NCBI RefSeq assembly: GCF_014534645.1
Contig: NZ_JACVQF010000055.1
Coordinates: 1-49,846, forward strand
DNA from: Streptomyces griseicoloratus
GTDB taxonomy: Bacteria > Actinomycetota > Actinomycetes > Streptomycetales > Streptomycetaceae
Direction: 5' to 3'
DNA: 49,846 bases
Positions 24,640-32,212 of the stretch are shown in pieces (positions within the stretch are counted from its first letter, which is position 1; every line of letters starts with the position of its first letter). Both the position numbers and the translations under genes were made by a program. The notes under the pieces were generated by a model. That model had not been told where the DNA came from and searched no databases. It worked only from the letters and a program-made list of their open reading frames with translations.

Positions 24640-24827
24640 TGACCGCCCTGACCGCCATCGAGGCGATCGGCCGCTCCGGGACGTTCTTCGTCTATGCGCT
24701 GATGAACGTCGCCTGCATCGTGTTCGTGGCGGCGAAGGTGCCCGAGACCAGGGGGCGATCCCTGGAGAGCATCGAACACGCGCTGAAGCGCGGGGGCTCC
24801 TTCCGGAAGACGCTGGAACACTCCTGA
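24640..24827 (+). pseudogene. C-terminal remnant of MFS sugar transporter
   Basis: The peptide ends with a transmembrane segment (RSGTFFVYALMNVACIVFVA) followed by KVPETRGRSLESIEHALKRG, the C-terminal signature of MFS sugar/proton symporters (PETKGRSLEEIE). The preceding 11 transmembrane helices are absent; upstream DNA (24289-24557) has short 10-bp repeats near 24422-24441 and no gene. An open frame from a GTG at 24558 exists but its first part is unrelated. It is a deletion remnant, followed by an intact terminator. Confidence 0.7.
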
Positions 24828-24853
24828 CCGGACAGCTCCACCCGTCCGAAGGG

Positions 24854-24897
24854 CCGGCCCCGTCCGCCGTGATCCGTTTCACGGCGGACGGGGCCGG
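24854..24897 (+). terminator. Strong hairpin terminator after MFS remnant
   Basis: A perfect 19-bp stem (arms 24854-24872 and 24879-24897; starts CCGGCCCCGTC) with a 6-base loop. It lies 27 bp after the MFS remnant stop, so it is the original terminator of the lost transporter gene. Confidence 0.9.
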
Positions 24898-25444
24898 TGC
24901 GCGTTCACGAGCCGGCCGTTGCTGATGGCATGTCAATCATGAGACAACCAGGACGATCAACTGCAGCCGTCAGCCAGTGGCATCAGGTCCCCGGCTCTCG
25001 CAGCCGGGACCGGACCAGAGGAGTTCCGAGCGGAGCGCGCAACAGACGGATCGTCACCCGCATGGGGACTGCGACACTGGCCGGAGCCGTCGGGCTCGTG
25101 CCCCTGTCACCCGCCCAAGCCAACCGGATCCCCCACCGGTCTGCGGCCACCGTGGCGTGTCCCGCAGCCGTGGCGGGGGCCTGACTTCCGACCTGTGTGA
25201 CCTCGGGCAGGACACCGGCCGGTGGTGCCAGGGTCGAGCCGCCGGCAACGTCGACGAAGAGGTCGGCGGGCTGTACCTCGGGACATCGAAGTCACCTACC
25301 GCCCTGGCCCCGCCTTGCCGACAGGCCGTACCGTCGACCGCACTCTGGCCAACGCGCGTAGACCCCGGGCATCATCTCAGTGCACGCCATGCACCACCTG
25401 CACAGTCACCTCACAGAGACGCGACGTTCCGCAGGAGGTACCAC
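24898..25444. other. Non-coding stretch with a possible broken secreted ORF
   Basis: No convincing gene is seen. An ATG at 25062 opens a 40-codon frame with a signal-peptide-like start (RRIVTR before it, then TATLAGAVGLVPLSPAQA) that ends at 25184, and nearby frames hold fragments without homology I know. This may be the wreck of a secreted-protein gene. The last 20 bases contain the ribosome-binding site of the next gene. Confidence 0.3.
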
Positions 25445-25969
25445 GTGAAACTTCTCAAAACGCTCATCGGTGTTCGGATCAGATCGATCGTGACCGCGCT
25501 CGCGCTCGTCATCGCTCCCGGCGCCGTCGTGATCGGCACTGCCGGCGACGCCTTCGCCGTCACCAAGATCAGTCATGCCACCGCCACCTCGATGTTCCGC
25601 GAGGTCGGCATCACCTGGTCGTCCTCGGGTGGCTGCTCCGACCGCAACAACCCGACGTGTACGTCCTTCGACCAGCTCAACCTGGCCACCGCTCAGGGCG
25701 CCCAGACCCTGAAACGGGCCAGCGGATGCGCCCTGAACATCACCGGTGGCACGGAGACCGGCCACGCTTCCGGCACGTACTCGCACTGGAACGGTTACAA
25801 GCTGGACTTCAGCAAGTACACCTGTGTCGGGAACTACATCAAGAGCGCGTTCACCTACATCGGTGTGCGCGGTGACGGCGCTCCGCAGTGGCGGTCGGGC
25901 TCCGGCAACATCTATGCCGATGAGGGCAACCACTGGGACGTCCTGTACTACAACTGCGGCGGCTGCTGA
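25445..25969 (+). CDS. Secreted protein, M15-peptidase-like metal motif
   Basis: The 174-residue protein starts at GTG 25445 after a strong GGAGGT. A basic N-terminus and hydrophobic core (VTALALVIAPGAVVIG) end in AGDAFA, giving a signal peptide of about 38 residues. The mature part contains SHWNGYKLD, an HxxGxxxD pattern, and further on a His in GNHWDV. This spacing matches the zinc ligands of M15 peptidases (SxHxxGxAxD, then HxH-like), which cut peptidoglycan stem peptides. Four or more cysteines suggest disulfides, matching the exported location. It may therefore be a cell-wall or peptide hydrolase; alignments are needed. It stands alone, closed by its own terminator. Confidence 0.78.
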   Translation: MKLLKTLIGVRIRSIVTALALVIAPGAVVIGTAGDAFAVTKISHATATSMFREVGITWSSSGGCSDRNNPTCTSFDQLNLATAQGAQTLKRASGCALNITGGTETGHASGTYSHWNGYKLDFSKYTCVGNYIKSAFTYIGVRGDGAPQWRSGSGNIYADEGNHWDVLYYNCGGC

Positions 25970-25989
25970 GCACGAACGGCCGTCGAGCG

Positions 25990-26027
25990 TGCGTGGACCC
26001 CGGCTGCAGAAAGCCGGGGTCCACGCA
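25990..26027 (+). terminator. Hairpin terminator after secreted protein
   Basis: A perfect 16-bp stem, TGCGTGGACCCCGGCT at 25990-26005 and its complement at 26012-26027, has a 6-base loop GCAGAA. It begins 20 bp after the stop codon. Confidence 0.9.
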
Positions 26028-26925
26028 GGCGCGCGTTACGGCGAGACCGCCGCCCCCGTCCCGACATGGCGAGCCCGGACCGCCTGCTGCGTGAAGCCGC
26101 CGCTGTGGCGCCGGCGTCACCCGGAGGACCAGCCGGCATGGAGTGGCTCATCGACCTGCAGGACGCCGCCTGGGAGCGTGGGCCGCTGATGGCCCAGCCG
26201 ACGAGCGGTTGTGGATCGGCTGAAGGCCGGTCGCGGCCGTTCGTTCGGGCATGGTGCCGCAGTGGTGGGCTCGGTGGGCCGTCGTCCAGGGGCTCCGTCC
26301 GGGCCGTCAGGCTCGGGCGGCGACCGGCCCGGCGGTTCCGGCGTGCCGGAAGATCTTGCGGAGATTGTGCAGGCCGCCAGGAACTTCGCGCCGTAGAGCT
26401 GAGCGAACGTCTTGATCGCCGGTGCCGCGTGGTCGCGGTTCTCGGCGTTGTATAGGCCACGTGGTACCTCCAGCCCAGTCGTCGGCCGACGTCGCACACC
26501 TTCACAGGCCGGCACACCGGACCGCCCCAGCCCCACCGCAGCGGCAACGCCCCGGAGCGCCGGGTAATTGGCCACGAATCCAACGGCGACCGGTGCGGTG
26601 CCTGGGCGGCATCTTGATCCACGCACTGCCCTCGCGACTGAAAAGCCCCGGCCGGCCCGGCCTCGTGGCGGCCGGATGGGCCGCGGAGGGGGCAGTTCGA
26701 CGGCGTGCTCCGGACGCGCTCTTCCTGTCCGAGGCGCCGCCGGTCACCCCAGCAGTAGGAGGGGTAATGCGAGGGCTGCCGGCGCGGCCGTCCTGCCCGG
26801 CAGCGCCTTCAGGCCACCACGCCTCCCGGCCCCATCGGAGGATCGTTACTCCGTCTGCGGCAGGGGGCGCCGGGCCCGGGGACCGTTCGGTGTGAGAGTG
26901 GGTGAAGGGAGTGGAGGTGATGTTC
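26028..26925. other. Degenerate region with no intact gene
   Basis: Besides the IS256-type fragment at 26372-26460, I see no gene. Several frames are open but lack homology and ribosome-binding sites. The base composition is a little less GC-biased than in neighbouring genes. The region reads as an insertion scar; it ends at the ribosome-binding site of the phosphatase gene. Confidence 0.4.
26372..26460 (-). mobile_element. IS256-family transposase remnant
   Basis: The minus strand encodes GLYNAENRDHAAPAIKTFAQ followed by LYGAKF, which matches the actinobacterial IS256-family (mutator-type) transposase segment before the C-terminal catalytic Glu region (typically NAED..HA...F...YGAKFPKA). 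Only about 28 codons remain, and the sequence on both sides is unrelated. It is a decayed fragment, not a functional element. Confidence 0.6.
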
Positions 26926-28137
26926 ATGGCCGACGGAGACGACCGTATGACCGCCCTGGGGCTGGACGAGCAACTGCTGGAAGCACTGCTCGCCGATGTC
27001 CACGCGATCATCCCCTACCAGCTGCCCGGCCTGCTGGACCGCTGTGCCCGGGCGATGGGACTGGGGGGCGCCACCATCTACCTGGTCGACCTGCAGCAAC
27101 GCGTCCTGGTCCCCCTCGAGGACCAGGACGCCTGGCTGCCGGTGGACGGCAGTACGGCCGGATGGGCCTACCGCACCACGTCGGTGCGCATCGAGGACGC
27201 CCAGGACGAGCTGGTGGTGTGGGTCCCCCTGGTCGACGGCGCCGAACGCCTGGGCGTGCTGGGCGTACGAGCCGCCACGATGGACGCCGTGCGGCTGCGC
27301 CGATGCCGGCTGCTGGCTCACACACTCGCGATGGTGGTCACCTCCAAGCGCACCTACAGCGACTGGTTCGTGGCCCGTATCCGCACCCAGACCATGCACG
27401 CGCACACCGAGATGCTGCGGGCCTTCCTGCCACCACGCAGCGTCGGCTCCACTTCGGTGATCTCGACCGGGGTGCTGGAACCGGCCTACGACCTCGGGGG
27501 TGACGCCTTCGACCACTCACTCACCCGCAACATCCTGCACGCGGCCATCTTCGACTCCATGGGTCACAATCTCGCTTCCGGGCTGACCACCGCGGTGGCC
27601 ATGGCCTGCTGCCGCAACGCCCGTCGTTCCAGCGCCGACCTGCCCCACATGATCGACACGGTTGACCAGGCGCTCAGCCAGTGGCTGCCCGACCAGTTCT
27701 GCACCGGCGTGGTGTGCCAGCTGGACGTCGACACGGGCGTGCTGCGCTGGTGCAACTGCGGCCACCCCGCACCCCTGCTGATCCGGAACCAGCGCGTTCT
27801 CGACAGGGCACTGGAAGGCCCTGTGCAGCCGCCCATGGGGCTGCCGTCCCTGCTCGGCCCGGGCACCGAACGGGAAGTGCACGAGACGACCCTGGAACCC
27901 GGCGACCGGGTCCTGCTCTACACAGACGGCGTCACGGAGGCCCGGCGGGGCGGTGACGAGTTCGGCCTCGACCGATTCACCGACTTCATCATCCGCTCCG
28001 CCGCGGCCGGACAGCAGCCCGCCGAGATCCTCCGGCTGCTCATCCACGACATCCTCGACCACCACGGCAACAAGCTGAACGACGACGCCACCATTCTCCT
28101 GTTCGAATGGCGCCCCCAGGGCCGGACGCCGGCCTGA
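26926..28137 (+). CDS. SpoIIE-type PP2C phosphatase with GAF-like domain
   Basis: The 403-residue protein has a GAF-like sensor (about residues 10-145, including GGATIYLVDLQQRVLVPLED) and a C-terminal SpoIIE/PP2C phosphatase domain (about 175-400). Phosphatase motifs include DLGGDAFDH, FDSMGHNLASG (usually DxMGHG), CNCGHPAPLL and LYTDGVTEARRGG. Such proteins dephosphorylate anti-anti-sigma factors or signal in light/redox pathways. Start 26926 was picked because GGAGG at 26913-26917 is eight bases away; an ATG at 26920 is too close to it. It stands alone after a degraded region. The partner STAS or anti-sigma protein is not local. Confidence 0.87.
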   Translation: MADGDDRMTALGLDEQLLEALLADVHAIIPYQLPGLLDRCARAMGLGGATIYLVDLQQRVLVPLEDQDAWLPVDGSTAGWAYRTTSVRIEDAQDELVVWVPLVDGAERLGVLGVRAATMDAVRLRRCRLLAHTLAMVVTSKRTYSDWFVARIRTQTMHAHTEMLRAFLPPRSVGSTSVISTGVLEPAYDLGGDAFDHSLTRNILHAAIFDSMGHNLASGLTTAVAMACCRNARRSSADLPHMIDTVDQALSQWLPDQFCTGVVCQLDVDTGVLRWCNCGHPAPLLIRNQRVLDRALEGPVQPPMGLPSLLGPGTEREVHETTLEPGDRVLLYTDGVTEARRGGDEFGLDRFTDFIIRSAAAGQQPAEILRLLIHDILDHHGNKLNDDATILLFEWRPQGRTPA

Positions 28138-28284
28138 GGCTGACGCCTGCAGCGCGGCCGGAGGCAGCCCGGCAACGCATCTCCCGGGGGTTCCGACCGA
28201 TGTGGATAGTGCCGTCGACGAGCCGACGGCAGTTGCTCTTGCCGAGGGTCCGAATCTGGCCGCTGTCGTCTCCGACTTGCAAGC

Positions 28285-28307
28285 CCATTCCCTACGGGGA
28301 ATTGTCG
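28285..28307. promoter_or_regulatory. Operator copy 1: ATTCCC-N4-GGGAAT palindrome
   Basis: The site reads CC-ATTCCC-TACG-GGGAAT-TGTCG. The same 23-base layout recurs at 29582-29604 in front of the XRE/LLM pair. It ends 60 bp before the start of the NTF2-like gene, in a 230-bp gap (28138-28367) with no other feature. A shared XRE regulator site is the simple reading. Confidence 0.75.
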
Positions 28308-28367
28308 GTCTCCACCGCGCCCCGCAGGATCTGGTCCGAATGGACCTGCCCGGGCAAGGAGAAGAAG

Positions 28368-28790
28368 ATGATCGAGATCGACCCGCAGCAGCTGGCCGAC
28401 CGCTACATGGCTCAATGGAATGTGCGCGACGCCGCAGAGCGCCGCGCGGTCATCGAGCGACTGTGGGCCGAGGACGGCACCCACATCCTTCACCCGCCTG
28501 CGGAGATACGGGAGACGGCCGCGCAACTCGGCTTCGACCATCCGACCCTGGAGGCTCAGGGATACGACGCCATCGAGACCCGAGTGGCGCGAAGCTACGA
28601 GCGGTTCGTCGAGAAACAGGGATTCGTCTTCCGGGCGCGCCCCGGTGCGATACGTCTCAATGGCGTGGTCAGGATCGGCTGGGAGGCGGTGTCCACCGCA
28701 ACCGGCGACGTGGTGGGTGGTGGTTCGGACATCCTCGTACTCGACGACAACGGCCGCATCAAGACCGATTACATGTTCCCGGGCTCCTGA
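28368..28790 (+). CDS. NTF2/SnoaL-like protein
   Basis: The 140-residue protein shows the cone-shaped NTF2-like fold pattern: an N-terminal helix (PQQLADRYMAQWNVRDAAER), AVIERLWAEDGTHILHPP, and a terminal beta sheet (VGGGSDILVLDDNGRIKTDY). SnoaL-like members include polyketide cyclases, isomerases and stress proteins. AAGGAG precedes the ATG at 28368. Its 3' end overlaps the 3' end of the converging XRE gene by 22 bp. A palindrome upstream is shared with the XRE/LLM promoter region, so it likely belongs to the same regulon. Confidence 0.85.
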   Translation: MIEIDPQQLADRYMAQWNVRDAAERRAVIERLWAEDGTHILHPPAEIRETAAQLGFDHPTLEAQGYDAIETRVARSYERFVEKQGFVFRARPGAIRLNGVVRIGWEAVSTATGDVVGGGSDILVLDDNGRIKTDYMFPGS

Positions 28791-29548
28791 GCGGCGGCAG
28801 CACGCGCCATTGCCCCGGCGGCTGCTGAGAGAGCCTCGGCCGTCGCCGGGTCGGCCGGCAGGAACGCCTCCAGCTTCAGCTCGGCAAGCGTCACGTCGAC
28901 GGCGGTGGCGAAGGTCGTCACAGTCGTCATCAGGCGGAGCTCACCGTACGAGGAGCGAAGGCGCAGCGGCACCGCGAAACCGAGTTGCCCGGCGGACGGC
29001 TCCAGCTCGGGGACGTACCCGGTGAGCTCGGCGCGCAACTCCTCCAGATGGCCAAGGCGCACCAGGATGTGGCGCGCCCACTCGGCGAGGTTGAGAATAC
29101 GGGGAGCCAGTCCGTCGGGATGCAGCGCCAGGCGGTAAAGGTTCGTGCCCGGACCCACCAGCTCGTCAGCCGCCCCCTCGGTGATCAAGTCGAATGCGGT
29201 ATTCGCGGCGACCAGGTCACCGCCCCGGTCCACAACCAGCGCCGGATACGGCAGATGCCCGCGGAGGATGTGGTCGATCGCCGTGCGCACGGGGGCCAGC
29301 ACCGGATCGTCCAGTGAGCTCTCCGAGTAGGCGGGCGCGTACCCGGCGGCCAGCAGCAACTCGTTGCGCTCCCGCAGCGGCAGCTCCAGCGACTCGGCCA
29401 GGCGCACGACCATGTTCCGACCCGGGACTGACCTGCCGGATTCAATGAAGCTGAGGTAGCGCTGGGTCGTGCCCGCTCGCAGCGCCAGATCGAGCTGGCT
29501 GACACGACGGCGGGTACGGCGTTCACGAAGCGCACGAGGGAAGTCCAC
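28769..29548 (-). CDS. XRE regulator with MmyB-like ligand domain
   Basis: The product of about 259 residues has an N-terminal XRE-type HTH (about 1-65; TRRRVSQLDLALRAGTTQRYLSFIESGRS) and a long MmyB-like ligand-binding domain of the PAS-like type (about 75-255; ALVVDRGGDLVAANTAFDLI, then FAVPLRLRSSYGELRLMTTV). Start GTG 29548 was chosen; an upstream ATG at 29608 would place the conserved palindrome at 29582-29604 inside the gene, which is unlikely. No strong Shine-Dalgarno is seen. It is divergent from an LLM flavoenzyme and converges on an NTF2-like gene; both probably are its targets. Confidence 0.85.
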   Translation of the reverse strand: MDFPRALRERRTRRRVSQLDLALRAGTTQRYLSFIESGRSVPGRNMVVRLAESLELPLRERNELLLAAGYAPAYSESSLDDPVLAPVRTAIDHILRGHLPYPALVVDRGGDLVAANTAFDLITEGAADELVGPGTNLYRLALHPDGLAPRILNLAEWARHILVRLGHLEELRAELTGYVPELEPSAGQLGFAVPLRLRSSYGELRLMTTVTTFATAVDVTLAELKLEAFLPADPATAEALSAAAGAMARAAAAQEPGNM

Positions 29549-29581
29549 GAGCCTGTTGTAACGGCGGCGGAGGGTCCCAGG

Positions 29582-29604
29582 CCATTCCCCGCAGGGAATT
29601 GTCG
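29582..29604. promoter_or_regulatory. Operator copy 2: ATTCCC-N4-GGGAAT palindrome
   Basis: The site reads CC-ATTCCC-CGCA-GGGAAT-TGTCG, identical outside the 4-base centre to the copy at 28285-28307. It lies between the divergent XRE and LLM genes, 31 bp before the LLM ATG. The conserved flank TTGTCG also recurs. Confidence 0.75.
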
Positions 29605-29634
29605 CCACTCGTACCGGTCGTGAACATTGCCGCC

Positions 29635-30609
29635 ATGGACATCGGTGTACTGCTTCCGACCGGAACCGCCCAGTGGGGCCCTGCCGACGACCCTCGCGAG
29701 CTGGTTGCCTTCGGCCGCTACGCCGAACGCTCGGGCTTCTCCTCGCTCTTCGTCAACGATTCTCTGATCAGCCCGCGCGTCGAGGCGCTCACGATGCTGG
29801 CCGCACTCGCTCCGGTGACCGAGGCCGTGACGCTGGGCACAGCTGCACTGATGCCGTTCCTGCGTCGGCCGGTCCAGGCCGCGCAGGCACTCGCGTCGGT
29901 CGACCTGCTGTCCGGTGGCAGGCTCACCGTGACCGTCGGCGCCGGCTTCCCCGGCCGCTTCGGGCGGCCCCTCTACACACTGTCCGAGCTGCCGTGGGAA
30001 AGGCGCTTCGCCCGCCTGGACGAGACTGTCGCGCTGTGGCGGGCCCTGTGGGACGGCGCCGACGCCTTCCACGGCGAGATCCTCCGGTTCGACGACATCC
30101 CGCCCACGACCAGGCCGTCCCGAGCCGGCGGCCCGCCCATCTGGCTCGGCGGTGCGACCCCCGCAGCGCTGGCCCGCACTGGCCGACTGTACGACGGATG
30201 GCTGCCCTACCCGCCCGACCCCGCCGACTACGCGTCCGGCCTCCGCAACGTCCACAAAGCGGCAGCCGACGCAGGACGCGAGACCGAGGACATCACCCCC
30301 GCACTATTCGTCTCGGTACGGATCGACAACGACATCGAGAGCGGCCGTCGGGCACTGGACGACTACGCGCGGGCCACATACGGCATGCCACTGGAGGAGC
30401 TGGAAAAGATCCAGGCAGTTGTCACCGGCTCCGCGGACCAGGTGCTGGAACACCTGGGACGGTACGTCGCCGCCGGTGCTCGGCACATCGTCGCCCGCCT
30501 CGGTGCCCCGGACCTGCACTCCCAGCGCGACCAACTCGAACGGATCGCAGACCTGATCCCCGCCGTCCAAGTGGCAGCGGATCACGCCTCCACCTCGGAA
30601 AGCTTCTGA
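29635..30609 (+). CDS. LLM class F420-dependent oxidoreductase
   Basis: The 324-residue protein is a luciferase-like monooxygenase-family TIM barrel: DIGVLLPTGTAQWGPADDPR at the start, SLFVNDSLISPRVEALTMLAALA, then RPVQAAQALASVDLLSGGRL and the conserved GPPIWLGGATPAALARTGRL segment. In actinobacteria many use F420H2; FMN is the alternative. The ATG at 29635 was preferred; a GTG at 29620 is also in frame. It is divergent from the XRE gene, and the 16-bp palindrome in between suggests control by it. Substrate unknown. Followed by 352 bp without a gene. Confidence 0.87.
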   Translation: MDIGVLLPTGTAQWGPADDPRELVAFGRYAERSGFSSLFVNDSLISPRVEALTMLAALAPVTEAVTLGTAALMPFLRRPVQAAQALASVDLLSGGRLTVTVGAGFPGRFGRPLYTLSELPWERRFARLDETVALWRALWDGADAFHGEILRFDDIPPTTRPSRAGGPPIWLGGATPAALARTGRLYDGWLPYPPDPADYASGLRNVHKAAADAGRETEDITPALFVSVRIDNDIESGRRALDDYARATYGMPLEELEKIQAVVTGSADQVLEHLGRYVAAGARHIVARLGAPDLHSQRDQLERIADLIPAVQVAADHASTSESF

Positions 30610-30961
30610 GTCCGGCCCAGCCGACACGAAGCGACGATTACTTGCATGCCCATGTCTGGCCGCGGTGCGCCCGACCGCGCCACCGCCCCTGCGCAGCGAC
30701 GCAGAGCGCCCGCCGATCAGTCCCAAGGAACCTGCGACCACCAAGATCTGCCGGGGCAGCGGCACCCGGCCCTGTGCTCACGGTGGATCGGGCCCGGCCT
30801 GGTTCGGCGGCGTCTGCCATGCGCTCGTTGGTGGGTTTGGCTGACCCCGGGTACGGAGAGCCGTCACGCGTGTTCGCCATCTCTGTGCAGAGCTGACGTT
30901 TCCGACGGAGGAGCACCCATGCGCGGAACGACTGGCCAAGCCCGGCTCGTGGCGTGACGGC
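30610..30961. other. No gene recognised after LLM gene
   Basis: Short open frames exist on both strands but have no recognisable domains and no good ribosome-binding sites. The end of the lipoprotein gene on the minus strand begins at 30962. Nothing else is seen. Confidence 0.4.
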
Positions 30962-31489
30962 TTACAGTTGGTCGCCCCTGCCGGCTGGTTCCGGAGGGTG
31001 CGGCCCGCCGCCGTCCTTGATGTCCTGCTCGCAGGTTCGTCCGTCGTAGGACTGGTCGTTGGGGATCAACAGCACTGCGGCAACCTGCTCAGGGTGCTCG
31101 ACGGCGAGCCAGTCGTCGCCCGTGAGGTCACCGTCCGGCCCGAACGCCTGGGACGAATGGACCGTCTCACACCCCAACGCCACGCGCTCCTTGTCGACCG
31201 CGCAGGCGTCCACCGCAGGGCGGGAGCTCTCGCCGGCGCCGTCGAAGCGGTAGTGGAAGTGGACCTGGTCACCTTCGTGGGGCACCTGCGGGTGGGGCCC
31301 AAGGCGCCAGTCGACGACCTCGGCGGTGACGCCGAGAGGCTGCCCAGCCGCGTCCTCGACCTGAACCCTGACACCGGCCTCACCGCGCTCCGCAGTCGTG
31401 TCGGTGCAGCCCCAGTGGGAGGAGCAGCCGGTCAGGGCGAGAACCACCAGAGCCGACGGAGCACCGGCACGTAGCCGTGCGGGGAACAC
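30962..31489 (-). CDS. Hypothetical lipoprotein
   Basis: The 175-residue protein starts at GTG 31489 after GGAGGT. Its N-terminus (FPARLRAGAPSALVVLALTG, then C) ends in the lipobox LTGC, so Cys21 or so would be lipidated on the outer membrane face. The mature part is acidic, with further cysteines and a His-rich stretch (GDQVHFHYRFDG), and ends Pro/Gly-rich. No family is recognised. It is divergent from the peptide-maturation operon, with a 430-bp gap. Confidence 0.72.
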   Translation of the reverse strand: MFPARLRAGAPSALVVLALTGCSSHWGCTDTTAERGEAGVRVQVEDAAGQPLGVTAEVVDWRLGPHPQVPHEGDQVHFHYRFDGAGESSRPAVDACAVDKERVALGCETVHSSQAFGPDGDLTGDDWLAVEHPEQVAAVLLIPNDQSYDGRTCEQDIKDGGGPHPPEPAGRGDQL

Positions 31490-31919
31490 TCGGGTGACCT
31501 CCAGTCAGGGTGGAGCGGAGCAGCGTAGCCCGGGGCACGGGAGCCGCGGGTGACGGCGACGAGCGTCTGCTGCGTCTCCTGCAGAAACTACTCGGTTCCC
31601 GCCTGTTCAAGAACCCGTGCCCCGGCCGCCCCCGGCCGCGAGCGCGCCGGAGCACCGGCCGGTGGTTCCGCGGCGGCACGTCCGGTCCGGCGCGAACACC
31701 GCGGACACGTTCCGAACAGGAGCTCCCACCAGCCCGGCGTTCGGAACGCGTTCGGAACGCGTCCGGAACGCCGTCCCGGCGTTGAACCGGTGCTCACCCC
31801 ACCCCAGACTCGTCACCGTTCACCCCGCCCGGCTCACCGGGTCGGGTCCGGACCCCCCTCGCCTCCCCACCGGACGTCTCCCTTCGGGGCGCGAGGGGCT
31901 GTCGAAATGAGGACTGGTC
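31490..31919. other. Leader region of the cysteine-rich peptide operon
   Basis: No gene is seen. The region contains the GTTC-G-GAAC repeats at 31709-31771 and a GC-rich leader up to GAGGA before the peptide ATG. It should hold the promoters of both the lipoprotein gene and the peptide operon. Confidence 0.5.
31709..31771. repeat. Four GTTC-N-GAAC palindromes, three in tandem
   Basis: GTTCCGAAC lies at 31709-31717. Three 11-bp tandem units follow at 31739-31749, 31750-31760 and 31761-31771 (GTTCGGAACGC twice, then GTCCGGAACGC). Each unit is a 9-bp palindrome plus GC. The group is about 150-210 bp before the peptide start, in the place expected for a regulator array. Confidence 0.8.
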
Positions 31920-32102
31920 ATGCTGAACAAGCTCGGAAACCTCGGCTCTTCCCTGCTGGAACGGTTCCTCCCCACCGCCGACGCGGACGCGCTCAGGTGC
32001 ATCACGCGTTGCAACGCGGAGGGCTTCTGGCAGGACTGGTGCTGCGACGACAACGGCAGGAACTGCCGCTGGTACGGCGAGCCGTCGATCAGCCCCTGCT
32101 GA
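31920..32102 (+). CDS. Six-cysteine secreted peptide precursor
   Basis: The 60-residue peptide seems to be the precursor of a disulfide-rich peptide. Its first 24 residues (MLNKLGNLGSSLLERFLPT, then ADADA) form an amphipathic, weakly hydrophobic leader with no Sec-type core; Ala-Asp-Ala at 22-24 is a signal-peptidase-like AXA site. The remainder has Cys27, Cys31, Cys41, Cys42, Cys49 and Cys60 (spacings C-3-C-9-CC-6-C-10-C), rich in Trp and charged residues. GAGGA precedes the ATG at 31920. The next four genes encode redox, export and peptidase functions. A hairpin follows 21 bp after the stop. It could also be a defensin- or knottin-like bacteriocin; no database match was checked. Confidence 0.75.
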   Translation: MLNKLGNLGSSLLERFLPTADADALRCITRCNAEGFWQDWCCDDNGRNCRWYGEPSISPC

Positions 32103-32122
32103 CGGCGGAGCACCGGTGACCG

Positions 32123-32152
32123 GGGAGGGCGTACCGCTCGGTGTGCCCTCCC
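32123..32152 (+). terminator. Attenuator-like hairpin after precursor gene
   Basis: GGGAGGGC at 32123-32130 pairs with GCCCTCCC at 32145-32152; inside, ACCG and CGGT add further pairs. It starts 21 bp after the precursor stop and 61 bp before the next ATG. Partial termination here would give excess precursor over its enzymes, as in many peptide operons. Confidence 0.65.
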
Positions 32153-32212
32153 TCCTGTGCACGACGGGGCTCCGGCCGGCCGGCGGGCCCCGAAGCCCCG
32201 GGAGAGGCGGCA

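Noticed and set aside
30646-30957. Possible small gene after the LLM gene
   Set aside because: The translation is Arg/Cys-rich without domains and there is no good start signal.
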